From Bordetella parapertussis (GTDB lineage: Bacteria; Pseudomonadota; Gammaproteobacteria; Burkholderiales; Burkholderiaceae_C), in assembly GCA_945890735.1 (NCBI GenBank), contig CAMDCZ010000014.1:1-45550 (forward strand): DNA of 45,550 nt, written 5' to 3'. Shown here piece after piece: positions 8,727 through 17,858 of this stretch; the stretch's first letter is position 1, and each line of letters starts with the position of its first letter. The notes under the pieces were generated by a model that was not told the DNA's origin, made no database searches, and was given only the letters and a program-made list of their open reading frames with translations. Both the position numbers and the translations under genes were made by a program.

Positions 8727-8816
8727 GCGAGTCCTGTGATGTGTCTGAATCATCTCAACTATACCCAAGCGCGGTGCAAGGGCCGCGGTGTTAAATTACC
8801 TGAAAAGGAGACAAAC

Positions 8817-9611
8817 ATGCTCGAATCAACCGTCTTGTATGAAGAGCGCGGTGCAGTCGCGGTGGTGACCTTGAACCGCCCGCAGGCCTTGAACAGCTTC
8901 ACGCGACAAATGCACCACGAACTCTGGGCGGCTTTGGACAAAGCCGAAGCCAACGCCAAGTTGCGTGCGTTGGTGATCACCGGTGCTGGCCGTGGTTTTT
9001 GCGCAGGTGCCGATTTGGCAGAGTTTGACTTCGCCGATGGCCCCAACTTGGTCGAACGTGCGAACCCCGGCCCCATCATCGACCAAGCCTTCAATCCCAC
9101 CACCCGTCGTTTACAACAGTTGCGCATGCCAACGGTGGCTGCGGTCAATGGCGTGGCGGCTGGCGCGGGTGCGTCTTTGGTCATGACTTGTGATGTGGCG
9201 ATTGCTGCGCCCACCGCGAGTTTCATCCAAGCGTTCAGCAAAATCGGCTTGATTCCCGATGCTGGCAGCAGCTGGTTTTTGGTTGAGCGCTTGGGATTGG
9301 CGCGTGCCATGGCCTTGGCCATGACTGGCGACAAACTGATGGCACCACAGGCCAAAGAATGGGGACTTATTTGGGATGTGGCTGACGATTGCATGGCCTC
9401 GGCTTTGCAAATGGCAGAACGTTTGGCCGCCATGCCCACCAAAGCCTTGGTGTCCACCCGCGCTTTGCTGCGCGATGCCGGTCAGCGCAGCCTGAACCAG
9501 CAACTCGATGCCGAGCGCGATGCCCAATCAGCCTTGGGCAAAACCCACGACTACATAGAAGGCGTGACCGCGTTTTTGCAAAAACGCCCAGCGCAGTTCA
9601 CAGGCGAATAA
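8817..9611 (+). CDS. paaG: 2-(1,2-epoxy-1,2-dihydrophenyl)acetyl-CoA isomerase PaaG
   Basis: A crotonase-fold protein of 264 residues. The oxyanion-hole segments are GFCAGADLAEF and GVAAGAGASL. The catalytic position carries aspartate (D148 in GLIPDAGSS) and the second hydratase glutamate is absent, the pattern of PaaG-type isomerases rather than hydratases. PaaG converts ring-1,2-epoxyphenylacetyl-CoA to oxepin-CoA and also shifts double bonds later in the route. The start ATG at 8817 is preceded by a strong AAAAGGAG six bases away. It opens a forward operon with paaI (two-base gap) and paaK. The 90-base gap to paaF holds both divergent promoters; I could not identify a PaaR/PaaX operator. 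Confidence 0.85.
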   Translation: MLESTVLYEERGAVAVVTLNRPQALNSFTRQMHHELWAALDKAEANAKLRALVITGAGRGFCAGADLAEFDFADGPNLVERANPGPIIDQAFNPTTRRLQQLRMPTVAAVNGVAAGAGASLVMTCDVAIAAPTASFIQAFSKIGLIPDAGSSWFLVERLGLARAMALAMTGDKLMAPQAKEWGLIWDVADDCMASALQMAERLAAMPTKALVSTRALLRDAGQRSLNQQLDAERDAQSALGKTHDYIEGVTAFLQKRPAQFTGE

Positions 9612-9613
9612 AC

Positions 9614-10054
9614 ATGCCAGATACGCACAACCCTGATGTCTTGGCGCAGCAGGTGGGGGTCACCATGTTTGCAGCGGACACGGCTTCACGCAGCACCATG
9701 GGCATGGAGTTGCTTTACTGCAAACCCGGACAAGCCAGCATGCGCATGCAAGTGCAAGCCAAGCACCTCAACGGCCACCAGATGTGCCACGGCGGCTTCA
9801 TCTTCACCTTGGCCGACTCGACTTTTGCGTTTGCTTGCAACAGCTACAACAAAGCGGCAGTGGCCTCGGCTGCCAACATCGATTTTTTGAAGCCAGCCCA
9901 TGAGGGCGATGTGCTGACCTGTGTCGGTCAAGAACAAGCTTTGAGTGGACGACATGGTGTGTATGACATGACCGTGCGCAACCAACATGACCAGGTCGTT
10001 GCGGTGTTTCGCGGCAAGAGCGCACAGATACAAGGACACGTGGTACCCACATGA
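9614..10054 (+). CDS. paaI: hydroxyphenylacetyl-CoA thioesterase PaaI
   Basis: A 146-residue hotdog-fold thioesterase. The HGGFIFTLAD segment (residues 59-68) carries the family HGG and catalytic aspartate D68, equivalent to D61 of E. coli PaaI. PaaI hydrolyses stalled or toxic CoA intermediates of the phenylacetate pathway and frees trapped CoA. The ATG at 9614 follows the paaG stop by two bases. Its own stop overlaps the paaK start in an ATGA, so all three genes are tightly coupled. Confidence 0.88.
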   Translation: MPDTHNPDVLAQQVGVTMFAADTASRSTMGMELLYCKPGQASMRMQVQAKHLNGHQMCHGGFIFTLADSTFAFACNSYNKAAVASAANIDFLKPAHEGDVLTCVGQEQALSGRHGVYDMTVRNQHDQVVAVFRGKSAQIQGHVVPT

Positions 10055-11349
10055 ACACAAGATTGCCCCTGGAGCCGATTGAAAAGGCCAGTCTCGATGA
10101 GCTGCGTGCCTTGCAACTCAAACGCTTGCGCGCCACCTTGGCGCACGCCTATGCCCACTCGCCGGTATACCGTGCCAAGTTCGAGGCGGCAGGTGTGCAC
10201 CCCGATGACTTGAAAGATTTGCAAGACCTGGCGACATTCCCATTCACGACCAAGGCCGATTTGCGCGACAGCTATCCGTTTGGCATGTTCGCTGTGCCTA
10301 AGTCGCAAGTGGTGCGCATCCATGCCTCCAGTGGCACCACCGGCAAACCCACGGTGGTCGGCTACACCCAAAACGACATCGACACCTGGGCCACTTGTGT
10401 GGCACGCAGCATCCGCGCTTCGGGGGCCAGGAGAGGCGATTCGGTTCACATCTCTTACGGCTATGGCTTGTTCACCGGCGGCTTGGGTGCGCATTACGGC
10501 GCTGAAAAGTTGGGCTTGACCGTGATCCCGTTTGGCGGTGGTCAAACCGAGCGTCAGGTGCAGTTGATCCAAGACTTCCAACCCGACATCATCATGGTCA
10601 CCCCCAGCTACATGCTGGCCTTGGCCGATGAATTCGATCGACAAGGTTTGTCAGCCAAGGACAGCAGCTTGCGCATTGGTATTTTTGGTGCTGAGCCCTG
10701 GACGAATGACATGCGGCAAGTGATTGAAAAACGCATGGGCATCGATGCGGTGGATATCTATGGATTGTCAGAAGTGATTGGGCCCGGCGTGGCCAATGAA
10801 TGTGTCGAAACCAAAGACGGCCCGACGATTTGGGAAGACCATTTTTTCCCTGAAATCATCAACCCCGAGACGGGCGAACCGGTGCCCGATGGCGAACTCG
10901 GCGAGTTGGTGTTCACCAGTCTCACCAAAGAAGCCTTGCCCATCATCCGCTACCGCACCCGTGACCTCACGCGCCTCTTGCCTGGCACGGCTCGCACCAT
11001 GCGCCGCATGGAAAAAATCACTGGTCGCAGCGATGACATGATGATCGTGCGGGGTGTGAATGTGTTCCCTTCCCAAATCGAAGAGCTGATCTTGCGCCAA
11101 CCAGCCTTGAGTGCGCATTACCTTTGCGTGCTGAGCAAAGACGGACCGCTGGACAACCTCACGGTCAAAGTGGAAACCCGTCCAGGCGTGGGTGTTGAGT
11201 CGAGCCAGGCAAGGGCAGCGGCAAATGCCCTGATGCACGACGCCAAGGCCTACATCGGTACCTCACTGTTGGTGCAGTTATGTGTTGAAGGCGAGGTCGA
11301 GCGCAGCCAAGGCAAGGCGCGGCGCGTGCTGGATTTGCGCAGCCGCTAG
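10051..11349 (+). CDS. paaK: phenylacetate-CoA ligase PaaK
   Basis: An adenylate-forming ligase of 432 residues, the normal size for PaaK, which activates phenylacetate to phenylacetyl-CoA with ATP. The nucleotide loop HASSGTTGKP lies at 91-100; YGLFTGGLGAHYGAE, FGAEPWT, YGLSEVIGPG and RTRDLTRLLPG are characteristic PaaK segments, and TGRSDDMMIVRGVNVFPSQIE marks the C-terminal swing domain. It is the last gene of paaG-paaI-paaK, starting within the paaI stop (ATGA). The ring-opening genes (paaABCDE, paaZ) and paaH/paaJ are not in this window. It converges on the M61 peptidase gene with five bases between stops. Confidence 0.94.
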   Translation: MNTRLPLEPIEKASLDELRALQLKRLRATLAHAYAHSPVYRAKFEAAGVHPDDLKDLQDLATFPFTTKADLRDSYPFGMFAVPKSQVVRIHASSGTTGKPTVVGYTQNDIDTWATCVARSIRASGARRGDSVHISYGYGLFTGGLGAHYGAEKLGLTVIPFGGGQTERQVQLIQDFQPDIIMVTPSYMLALADEFDRQGLSAKDSSLRIGIFGAEPWTNDMRQVIEKRMGIDAVDIYGLSEVIGPGVANECVETKDGPTIWEDHFFPEIINPETGEPVPDGELGELVFTSLTKEALPIIRYRTRDLTRLLPGTARTMRRMEKITGRSDDMMIVRGVNVFPSQIEELILRQPALSAHYLCVLSKDGPLDNLTVKVETRPGVGVESSQARAAANALMHDAKAYIGTSLLVQLCVEGEVERSQGKARRVLDLRSR

Positions 11350-11354
11350 GCGGT

Positions 11355-13127
11355 TCAAGTTCGGGGTTTGTCTGCCAACCACTGACCGACCTGCGTGGGG
11401 ACTTCAATGCCCAGGCGGTATTGCATGACAGCCTTGGCAGGCATGCGCAGCGCCAGTTCAAGCATCTGCCCATCGCGTGACACCAAGGCGGTGCAGTACT
11501 TGGCTTTGCCCAGCAGCATCGGCAGTTGATCGAGTTTTTTCAGCCGCCAAGCGGAACTGGTTTTGTTGGTCGTGAGCTTGATGCCAAGCCATTCGTCACC
11601 AGGCGCAAAACCCGCCAACTCCGCCGCGCTGCCATGGAGAACGGTTTGCACTTGCACCGCATGGTTTTCATGCACCCGCAAGCCCAAAAACTGGGCCATG
11701 GGGGCAGGCTCTTCGTGCACGCTCACGCCTTGCGACTTCAACAATTCAATGACAGGTAGATCGTTTGTGCCATGCACCCAGGCGTTGAGTTGTCGCTGCC
11801 AGGTGTGTCCGGTGGTTTCTTTCAACACCGACAGCAGATCGGTTTCGGTCATGGGGCCTGCTTTGCAGCGTTTCCACAAACCCCGCATCACTTGGTCGAG
11901 GCTGTGTCCGGCTTGGCGCAAAGACAAATCCAAACACAGGCCAATCAAGGCACCTTTGGTGTAGTAGCTGACGGTGAGGTTGGGGCTGTTGGGGTCAGGG
12001 CGGTAGTACTTGGTCCAAGCCTCAAAGCTTGCTTGAGCTGCACTGTGCACTTTGCGCCCAGGTGTTTGCCAGACCTGGTTGATGGTTTTGGCGAGCAACT
12101 TCAGATAGGTGGCGGGTGAAATCAGCTCGGCGCGGCACAACAGCACATCGTCGTAATAGCTGGTGAAGCCTTCAAAAAACCACAACAAGTCGGTGAGGTT
12201 TTCTTGGCTGTAGTCATAGCGTTCGAAAGCAGCGGGCCGCAAACGTTTGACATTCCAGGTATGGAAATACTCGTGGCTGATCAAACCCAAGAGGCCCACA
12301 TAGCCCTCAGAGGGCGTGGCTTGCCCCACGCGGGGCAGGTCTTCGCGCTTGCAAATCAAAGCTGTGCTGTGGCGGTGTTCCAGGCCGCCATAGCCATCGC
12401 CCACGGCGCTGATCAAAAACACATAACGGTCATGGGCGGCTTTGCCTCGGCCATGCCAAAAAGCGATTTCGGTGTCGCAAATGGCCTGCATGTCTGCCAA
12501 CAAACGTTGACCATCAAACGAAGGCGCAGCGCCGGTGACCACCACCTGGTGCGGCACCCCTTTGCTGACAAACCGGCCAGACCAAAAGTCAGCCATTTCC
12601 ACCGGACTGTCAGCCAGCTCGTCATAGTTGGCAGCCAAATAGCTGCCAAAACCTGCAGCATCTGTTTGGCGTGCTGGCAAAGCAGTGGCAACCCGCCAGT
12701 GGGGGGCATCCGCGACCGCTTGCAATTGCAGGCCGTGGGGCAGTTCGGTCTGACCTTGCACTTGCATGCACAAGCTGGTGGCATTGAAAAACCCCCTTTG
12801 GGTATCCAACCAAGCGGTGCGCACCGAGGCATCGTAGGCATGGACCAGGTAGCGCACGGTCAAGGGGCGGTGTTCATCACTGTTGACCAACCAAGCGGAC
12901 TTGTCGATTTGGGTGACCGCGCAGGCGCGGCTGTTTTGCTCGGCTTGCACCTGCAACACCTGTTTGGCGAATTCACGCACCAAATAGCTGCCGGGAATCC
13001 AGACAGGTAAGCGCAACACCTGTTGGGCTGCAGGGTGGGCAATGGTGAGTTCGACCGACCAGAGGTGGGCATGCCAATCGTGCACCGCCACGGTGAAAGC
13101 CACAGGTGCCGATGCGTTTTTGCGCAT
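11355..13127 (-). CDS. M61 glycyl aminopeptidase with PDZ domain
   Basis: A 590-residue cytosolic metallopeptidase of family M61. An N-terminal beta domain (about residues 10-180) precedes the catalytic domain with the zinc motif HEYFH at 285-289 and the downstream glutamate in FFEGFTSYYDD near 325. A C-terminal PDZ-like region follows (about 480-570, GSAAELAGFAPGDEWLGI). The family removes N-terminal glycine (sometimes alanine) from peptides. No signal peptide is seen. The start lies five bases after the dsbC stop, so it is the last gene of a probable ubiH-dsbC-M61 unit. Confidence 0.88.
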   Translation of the reverse strand: MRKNASAPVAFTVAVHDWHAHLWSVELTIAHPAAQQVLRLPVWIPGSYLVREFAKQVLQVQAEQNSRACAVTQIDKSAWLVNSDEHRPLTVRYLVHAYDASVRTAWLDTQRGFFNATSLCMQVQGQTELPHGLQLQAVADAPHWRVATALPARQTDAAGFGSYLAANYDELADSPVEMADFWSGRFVSKGVPHQVVVTGAAPSFDGQRLLADMQAICDTEIAFWHGRGKAAHDRYVFLISAVGDGYGGLEHRHSTALICKREDLPRVGQATPSEGYVGLLGLISHEYFHTWNVKRLRPAAFERYDYSQENLTDLLWFFEGFTSYYDDVLLCRAELISPATYLKLLAKTINQVWQTPGRKVHSAAQASFEAWTKYYRPDPNSPNLTVSYYTKGALIGLCLDLSLRQAGHSLDQVMRGLWKRCKAGPMTETDLLSVLKETTGHTWQRQLNAWVHGTNDLPVIELLKSQGVSVHEEPAPMAQFLGLRVHENHAVQVQTVLHGSAAELAGFAPGDEWLGIKLTTNKTSSAWRLKKLDQLPMLLGKAKYCTALVSRDGQMLELALRMPAKAVMQYRLGIEVPTQVGQWLADKPRT

Positions 13128-13132
13128 AAAGC

Positions 13133-13858
13133 TCAGGGCTTGGCCAGGAGTTTTTCGACTTGGGCGACTTCAATCGCACCGGGCACGCGCGTGCCATCCG
13201 TGAACACCAAGGTGGGGGTGCCGGTGATTTTCATTTTTTGCCCAAATTCTTGATTGCGCCTGATGGCTGTGGTGTCGCAAGACGCGTTGGCCGGGGCCTG
13301 ATCCCGCACCATCCAGTCCAACCAGGCTTTGCCTTGGTCCTTGGCGCACCATATCGCTTTGGCTTTGTCGGTCGAGTCTTTGCCCAAGATGGGGTAGAGA
13401 AACAGGTAGACCGTGATGTTGTCCGCTTTTTGCAATTCGCGTTCAAAGCGTTTGCAGTAGCCGCAATTGGGGTCCTCAAAGATGGCCAATTTGCGCTCGC
13501 CTTTGCCGCGAACCATGGTGATGGCATCTTTGATCGGCAGGGACTTGAAATCAATCGCCGTGATCTTTTGCATGCGCTCTTCGGTCAGGTTGCGCTGGTT
13601 TCGGGTGTCAATCAACTGACCTTGCAATAAAAAATTGCCGGTCGCATCGGTGTAGTAGATGTCAGTGCCGTCCACGCGCAACTCAAACAAACCGGGCATG
13701 GCTGTGCGTCTGACCTCGTCAATCGGCTCGATTTGCGGCATGCGCTCTTTGAGGTTTTTGCGGATGACCGCTTCTTCGCCCTGTGCCCAGGCTTGGCCCA
13801 TGCCCAGCGAGACCAGCAGTGCCAAGCCAAGGTGTTTGAATGAAATGTGAGATGTCAT
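13133..13858 (-). CDS. dsbC: thiol:disulfide interchange protein DsbC
   Basis: A 241-residue periplasmic disulfide isomerase. The signal peptide ends at about residue 25 (GMGQAWA). An N-terminal dimerisation domain (about 27-90) is followed by a linker and a thioredoxin-fold domain with the redox pair C132-G-Y-C135, a second cysteine pair C171/C194 and the cis-proline in TGTPTLVF near 215. DsbC repairs wrongly paired disulfides and is kept reduced by DsbD. It lies 18 bases after the ubiH-like gene and five bases before the M61 gene. Confidence 0.92.
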   Translation of the reverse strand: MTSHISFKHLGLALLVSLGMGQAWAQGEEAVIRKNLKERMPQIEPIDEVRRTAMPGLFELRVDGTDIYYTDATGNFLLQGQLIDTRNQRNLTEERMQKITAIDFKSLPIKDAITMVRGKGERKLAIFEDPNCGYCKRFERELQKADNITVYLFLYPILGKDSTDKAKAIWCAKDQGKAWLDWMVRDQAPANASCDTTAIRRNQEFGQKMKITGTPTLVFTDGTRVPGAIEVAQVEKLLAKP

Positions 13859-13876
13859 GAGAGGAATGTCTTGCGT

Positions 13877-14995
13877 TCAGTGCATGGCTTGTCGCACTGA
13901 CCATTGTTTGAGGGAACCTACTTGGTTGAAACTGTTCAAGCCCCAGTTTCGCAGTGACTGCACCATTGGATGGGGATGGTTAAAAAGCCTTTGCAAACCA
14001 TCACAGGCCAACCAGACACCCAGCATGTCAGCTTTGCGTGCGCGTTCATACTGACGCAACAAATGGCGGTCATCGACACCGCGCCAAAACTGGGTTGTTT
14101 CACGGGTTTGCAAGACCTGAGCGAGTTCGCGCACATCCGCCAAGCCCAGGTTCAAGCCCAAACCGGCCAAAGGATGGATGGTGTGGGCAGCATCGCCGGC
14201 CAGCACCCAAGCGCCACCTTGGGCGAAACGCCCGCTCCATTGATCGGCTTTGGCCAGTTGCAAAGGCCAGGCCTGAACGGCCGCCGTCACTTCCAGTTCA
14301 CCCAAAGCCTGTTGGCTGGCATGGGTCAGCGCCCGGGCGAATTCAGTGGCTGACAAGGCCTGTAAGCGAAGCGCCTCGCTGCTGGGCATCGACCAGACCA
14401 CCGCCGCTTCATGCCCTTGCGCACCGCCCATGGGCAGCAGGGCCAAGATATCGAGCTCGCCATGTGCTTGCGAAAACCATTGCAAGGCCTGTTGACGATG
14501 GGGCTGTGCACAGCGAACCCGGGTGGCCAAGGCGTGTTGTTGGTAGGGCAGGGTGTTGAAAGACACGCCCAGTTCGTGGCGGGTTTGGCTGTTGCGGCCT
14601 TCACACACCACGGTCAATTTGGCTGACACCGGCTGTGCGACGCGTTCGATCGTGTGTTGGAAATCCACGGCTTCGGTGATCAGTGCTTCGAGTTCGGGCA
14701 CATCCACGATGTGGGTCATGCCCTGCAGGTTGGGGGATTCAAACTGCACCTGTCCGCCAGCGTCGCCCCAGACCTGCATGCTTTGCACCGGTGTGGCGTG
14801 TTGGGGGCTGGGCCAGCACCGCAGGTCGCTCAGGAGTTGGCGTGCACTTTCATTGAGGGCGAATGCACGCACGTCTTGTGTCACTGGGGGGGAGCCGACC
14901 AAGGCCACGCGCAGGCGTTGCCTAGCCAGCAACAGCGCCAAGCTGCTGCCCACCAAACCACTGCCGCGAATGCACACATCGAAGTTGGAAGCCAT
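13877..14995 (-). CDS. ubiH: UbiH/UbiF/VisC-family FAD hydroxylase
   Basis: A 372-residue class A flavin monooxygenase. GSGLVGSSLALLLA near the N-terminus is the dinucleotide-binding fold, VVCEGRNSQTR occupies the DG-motif position, and GDAAHTIHPLAGLGLNLGL (near residue 280) is the GD motif that binds the FAD ribityl chain and is typical of ubiquinone hydroxylases. It should hydroxylate the ring of a ubiquinone precursor at the inner membrane; which ring position cannot be decided (UbiH, UbiF, UbiI or UbiM type). The ATG at 14995 gives the normal N-terminus MASNFDVCIRG; the reading frame stays open far upstream inside ychF, but that is antisense shadow. It is divergent from ychF. Confidence 0.82.
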   Translation of the reverse strand: MASNFDVCIRGSGLVGSSLALLLARQRLRVALVGSPPVTQDVRAFALNESARQLLSDLRCWPSPQHATPVQSMQVWGDAGGQVQFESPNLQGMTHIVDVPELEALITEAVDFQHTIERVAQPVSAKLTVVCEGRNSQTRHELGVSFNTLPYQQHALATRVRCAQPHRQQALQWFSQAHGELDILALLPMGGAQGHEAAVVWSMPSSEALRLQALSATEFARALTHASQQALGELEVTAAVQAWPLQLAKADQWSGRFAQGGAWVLAGDAAHTIHPLAGLGLNLGLADVRELAQVLQTRETTQFWRGVDDRHLLRQYERARKADMLGVWLACDGLQRLFNHPHPMVQSLRNWGLNSFNQVGSLKQWSVRQAMH

Positions 14996-15079
14996 GGGTT
15001 CATTGTAGGAGTTGCCTGCCCGTAGAATTTCCCCTTTCGCGCACAACCCCAGCGTGTGCCAAGCCAATAAGGATTGAGT

Positions 15080-16171
15080 ATGAGTTTGAAATGCGGCATC
15101 GTGGGCTTGCCCAACGTTGGCAAGTCCACCCTGTTCAACGCCCTGACCAAAGCGGGCATTGCTGCAGAAAACTACCCTTTTTGCACGATCGAGCCCAACA
15201 CCGGCGTGGTGGAGGTGCCCGACCCACGCTTGCAGCAGCTCGCGCAAATCATCACACCAGAGCGCATCGTCCCAGCCATTGTCGAATTTGTGGACATTGC
15301 CGGCCTGGTGGCCGGGGCCAGCACCGGCGAGGGATTGGGCAATAAATTTTTGGCCCATATCCGCGAAACCGACGCGATCGTGAATGTGGTGCGCTGCTTT
15401 GAAGACGACAACGTGATCCATGTGGCCAACAAGGTTGACCCGATTGCCGACATTGAAGTGATTCAAACCGAGTTGTGCCTGGCCGACTTGGCCGCGGTGG
15501 AGAAAGCCATTCACCGCGTCAGCAAGATTGCCCGCTCCGGTGACAAAGAAGCTGTCAAGCAATTGGCTATTTTGGAGAAATGCCAAATCGCCCTGAACGA
15601 CACCAAGCCTGTTCGCACCATCGACTTCAGCAAAGAAGAACACGCCGAACTCAAGCAGTTTTTCTTCATCACCGCCAAACCGGCCATGTTTGTGGCCAAT
15701 GTGTCAGAAGACGGCTTCGAGAACAACCCGTTCTTAGACCGCCTCCAGGCTTTTGCCCAAGCGCAAAACGCGCCCGTGGTCGCGATTTGCGCCAAGATCG
15801 AGGCCGAGTTGTCCGAGATGGACGATGCCGATCGCTTGGAATTCCTGCAAGAACTTGGCCAAAGCGAGCCCGGCTTGAACCGCCTGATTCGCTCGGCCTA
15901 CACCTTGCTGGGACTGCAAACCTATTTCACCGCTGGTGTGAAAGAGGTCCGCGCCTGGACCATCCGCGTGGGCGACACCGGCCCGCAAGCCGCCGGTGTG
16001 ATTCACACCGATTTCGAGAAGGGCTACATCCGCGCCCAAACCATTGCCTTCGACGACTTCATCAGCTTCAAGGGCGAGCAAGGTGCCAAGGACGCGGGGA
16101 AAATGCGGGCCGAAGGCAAGGAATACGTGGTCAAGGATGGCGATGTGATGAATTTCTTGTTCTCGTCTTAA
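15080..16171 (+). CDS. ychF: redox-regulated ATPase YchF (Obg family)
   Basis: YchF is a translation-associated P-loop protein of the Obg/TRAFAC class that prefers ATP to GTP. The product has 363 residues, the standard length. It begins MSLKCGIVGLPNVGKST with the P-loop, then NYPFCTIEPN, the DIAGLVAGAS G3 motif, and the NVSEDGF segment in place of a canonical NKxD motif, consistent with relaxed nucleotide specificity. The C-terminal TGS domain ends DVMNFLFSS. The ATG at 15080, with AAGGA seven bases upstream, is preferred to the TTG at 15074. Confidence 0.96.
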   Translation: MSLKCGIVGLPNVGKSTLFNALTKAGIAAENYPFCTIEPNTGVVEVPDPRLQQLAQIITPERIVPAIVEFVDIAGLVAGASTGEGLGNKFLAHIRETDAIVNVVRCFEDDNVIHVANKVDPIADIEVIQTELCLADLAAVEKAIHRVSKIARSGDKEAVKQLAILEKCQIALNDTKPVRTIDFSKEEHAELKQFFFITAKPAMFVANVSEDGFENNPFLDRLQAFAQAQNAPVVAICAKIEAELSEMDDADRLEFLQELGQSEPGLNRLIRSAYTLLGLQTYFTAGVKEVRAWTIRVGDTGPQAAGVIHTDFEKGYIRAQTIAFDDFISFKGEQGAKDAGKMRAEGKEYVVKDGDVMNFLFSS

Positions 16172-16199
16172 GCATCCGATCGGCACCCCGCTTCAGCGC

Positions 16200-16715
16200 T
16201 TATCCCCGAACACGCCGTTTCAGCAGCACACGCAAGGCCCAAGCTGCTTTGACCAGCCCATAGCCCAACAAGGCTGTGCCAAATGCAAACACGCCCATGC
16301 CCAGCATGACCGGGCCACCATAAGACACCAACATGTCCCAGTTCAGGTTCTCAAGAGAAGCGGGTGCCGGTGTGCGGGTACCCAAAATGGCCGTGCCTGT
16401 TTGATAGGCCAGCCACAGCCAAAACCCGATGGTGAAGGGGTTGGTCACCATGGTCATGGCTGCCGCTGTTGGGATGTGACCGCGCCACCAAACACAATGG
16501 GCTGCGGCCATCACAACCTGCGCGACAGGTATCAAAAAGGCCCACAACAAACCCACCGCCACACCGCGGGCAACCGATTCATGCTGGAGCCGCCACAGAC
16601 GCGGGTCGAGCAGATGTTGCGCCAATGGTTGAAGCCAGCGGTGCTTGGCCAACTGCGCTTTGCTGGGAAGCCATTGTTGCCACCAGGTGTTGGAAGGTGC
16701 GCTGCTGTCATTCAT
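16200..16715 (-). CDS. DUF2062 membrane protein
   Basis: A 171-residue inner-membrane protein matching the DUF2062 pattern: an amphipathic N-terminal region (HRWLQPLAQHLLDPRLW), then ESVARGVAVGLLWAFLIPVAQ, the highly conserved TMVTNPFTIGFWLWLAYQ segment, and a further hydrophobic pair before a basic tail (LLKRRVRG). The biochemical role of the family is unknown. The ATG at 16715 is chosen because the residues upstream in the frame do not resemble the family. It converges on ychF with a 28-base gap. Confidence 0.75.
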   Translation of the reverse strand: MNDSSAPSNTWWQQWLPSKAQLAKHRWLQPLAQHLLDPRLWRLQHESVARGVAVGLLWAFLIPVAQVVMAAAHCVWWRGHIPTAAAMTMVTNPFTIGFWLWLAYQTGTAILGTRTPAPASLENLNWDMLVSYGGPVMLGMGVFAFGTALLGYGLVKAAWALRVLLKRRVRG

Positions 16716-16889
16716 GGTGAGGGGGTATGAAATCCTGTGAAGTGCTGATATTGCTGCATTCAGATCGATCTTGAGCGCAGGGAAATGCGATTCGTCATTC
16801 AGTTTTTTCCGAAGTAATCGTCGATATTTGCTCAAAAAACATGCTGGGTTGAATTTACACTCCTGCCCATCTTTTGACTGAAAGCAGAC

Positions 16890-17858
16890 ATGGAAACCAT
16901 TGCACCCCTTTGGCTGTGGGTCACTTTTGTCGGCATCGTGCTGGCATCTTTGTTCGTGGATTTCGTTGTCTTGAAAAAGCAAGGCGCGCACGACATTGGC
17001 GTGAAAGAAGCTTTGAATTGGTCTTTGGTTTGGATCGCGCTCAGCTTTGTTTTCAATGGACTGTTTTGGTGGGCCATCAAGGACAGCAGCGGCTCAACCG
17101 AGTTGGCCAACACCAAGTCGCTCGAGTTTTTGACCGGCTACCTGATTGAAAAGTCGCTGGCGGTGGACAACATTTTTGTCTTCCTATTGATATTCACGTA
17201 TTTTTCGGTCCCCAGTGCCTTTCAGAAACGGGTGCTGATGATCGGCATCCTGGGCGCGATCGTGCTGCGCAGCGTCATGATCTTGGTGGGCGGGTGGCTG
17301 CTTGCACAGTTCCATTGGATCTTGTATGTGTTCGGCGCGTTTTTGATCATCACCGGCATCAAGATGTGGTGGGCGGCTGGCCAAGAACCCGACTTGGAAA
17401 GCAACCCTGCCTTGAAAATGCTGCGCAAGTGGATGCCCGTGAGCCAAAACTACGATGGCGAGAAATTTTGGACGGTTGAAAACGGCGTCAGGATCGCCAC
17501 GCCTTTGCTGATGGTGATCAGCTTGATTGCCCTGACCGATGTGATTTTTGCGGTCGACTCCATTCCCGCCATCTTCGCCATCACCAGCGACCCGTTCATC
17601 GTGCTGACCAGCAATGTGTTTGCGATTTTGGGCTTGCGCGCCATGTATTTCTTGCTGGCCGCCATTGCCAACAAGTTCCATCTGCTTAACTATGGCTTGG
17701 CAGTGGTTTTGGTTTTCATTGGCGTGAAAATGTGCTTGATCGACTTTTACAAAATCCCGGTTGGGGTCTCGCTGGGCGTGGTCATTGGCATTTTGGCGGT
17801 CACCATGTTGCTCAGCTTGCGATCATCACCGGCCACCTCAGACCCCAAGGGTTCATAA
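16890..17858 (+). CDS. TerC/Alx-family membrane protein
   Basis: A 322-residue polytopic protein of the TerC/Alx family, with about eight or nine hydrophobic segments. The two family signatures with membrane acidic residues are present: IEKSLAVDNIFVFLLIF (about 90-106) and ALTDVIFAVDSIPAIFAIT (about 212-230). Members are linked to manganese export, metal loading of exported proteins and alkaline or tellurite stress. In the 174-base gap upstream I looked for a yybP-ykoY manganese riboswitch and did not recognise one. Its last six bases overlap the 3' end of the convergent regulator gene. Confidence 0.87.
   Translation: METIAPLWLWVTFVGIVLASLFVDFVVLKKQGAHDIGVKEALNWSLVWIALSFVFNGLFWWAIKDSSGSTELANTKSLEFLTGYLIEKSLAVDNIFVFLLIFTYFSVPSAFQKRVLMIGILGAIVLRSVMILVGGWLLAQFHWILYVFGAFLIITGIKMWWAAGQEPDLESNPALKMLRKWMPVSQNYDGEKFWTVENGVRIATPLLMVISLIALTDVIFAVDSIPAIFAITSDPFIVLTSNVFAILGLRAMYFLLAAIANKFHLLNYGLAVVLVFIGVKMCLIDFYKIPVGVSLGVVIGILAVTMLLSLRSSPATSDPKGS

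Noticed and set aside
7911..8816. Long forward open frame leading into paaG
   Set aside because: It is antisense to paaF; the strong ribosome-binding site and family N-terminus place the paaG start at 8817.
14996..15643. Open frame extending the ubiH-like gene upstream
   Set aside because: It is antisense to the N-terminal part of ychF; the flavoprotein fold begins right after the ATG at 14995.
16716..16889. Possible manganese (yybP-ykoY) riboswitch before the TerC gene
   Set aside because: I did not find the conserved core of that riboswitch; only ordinary A+T-rich leader sequence is visible.
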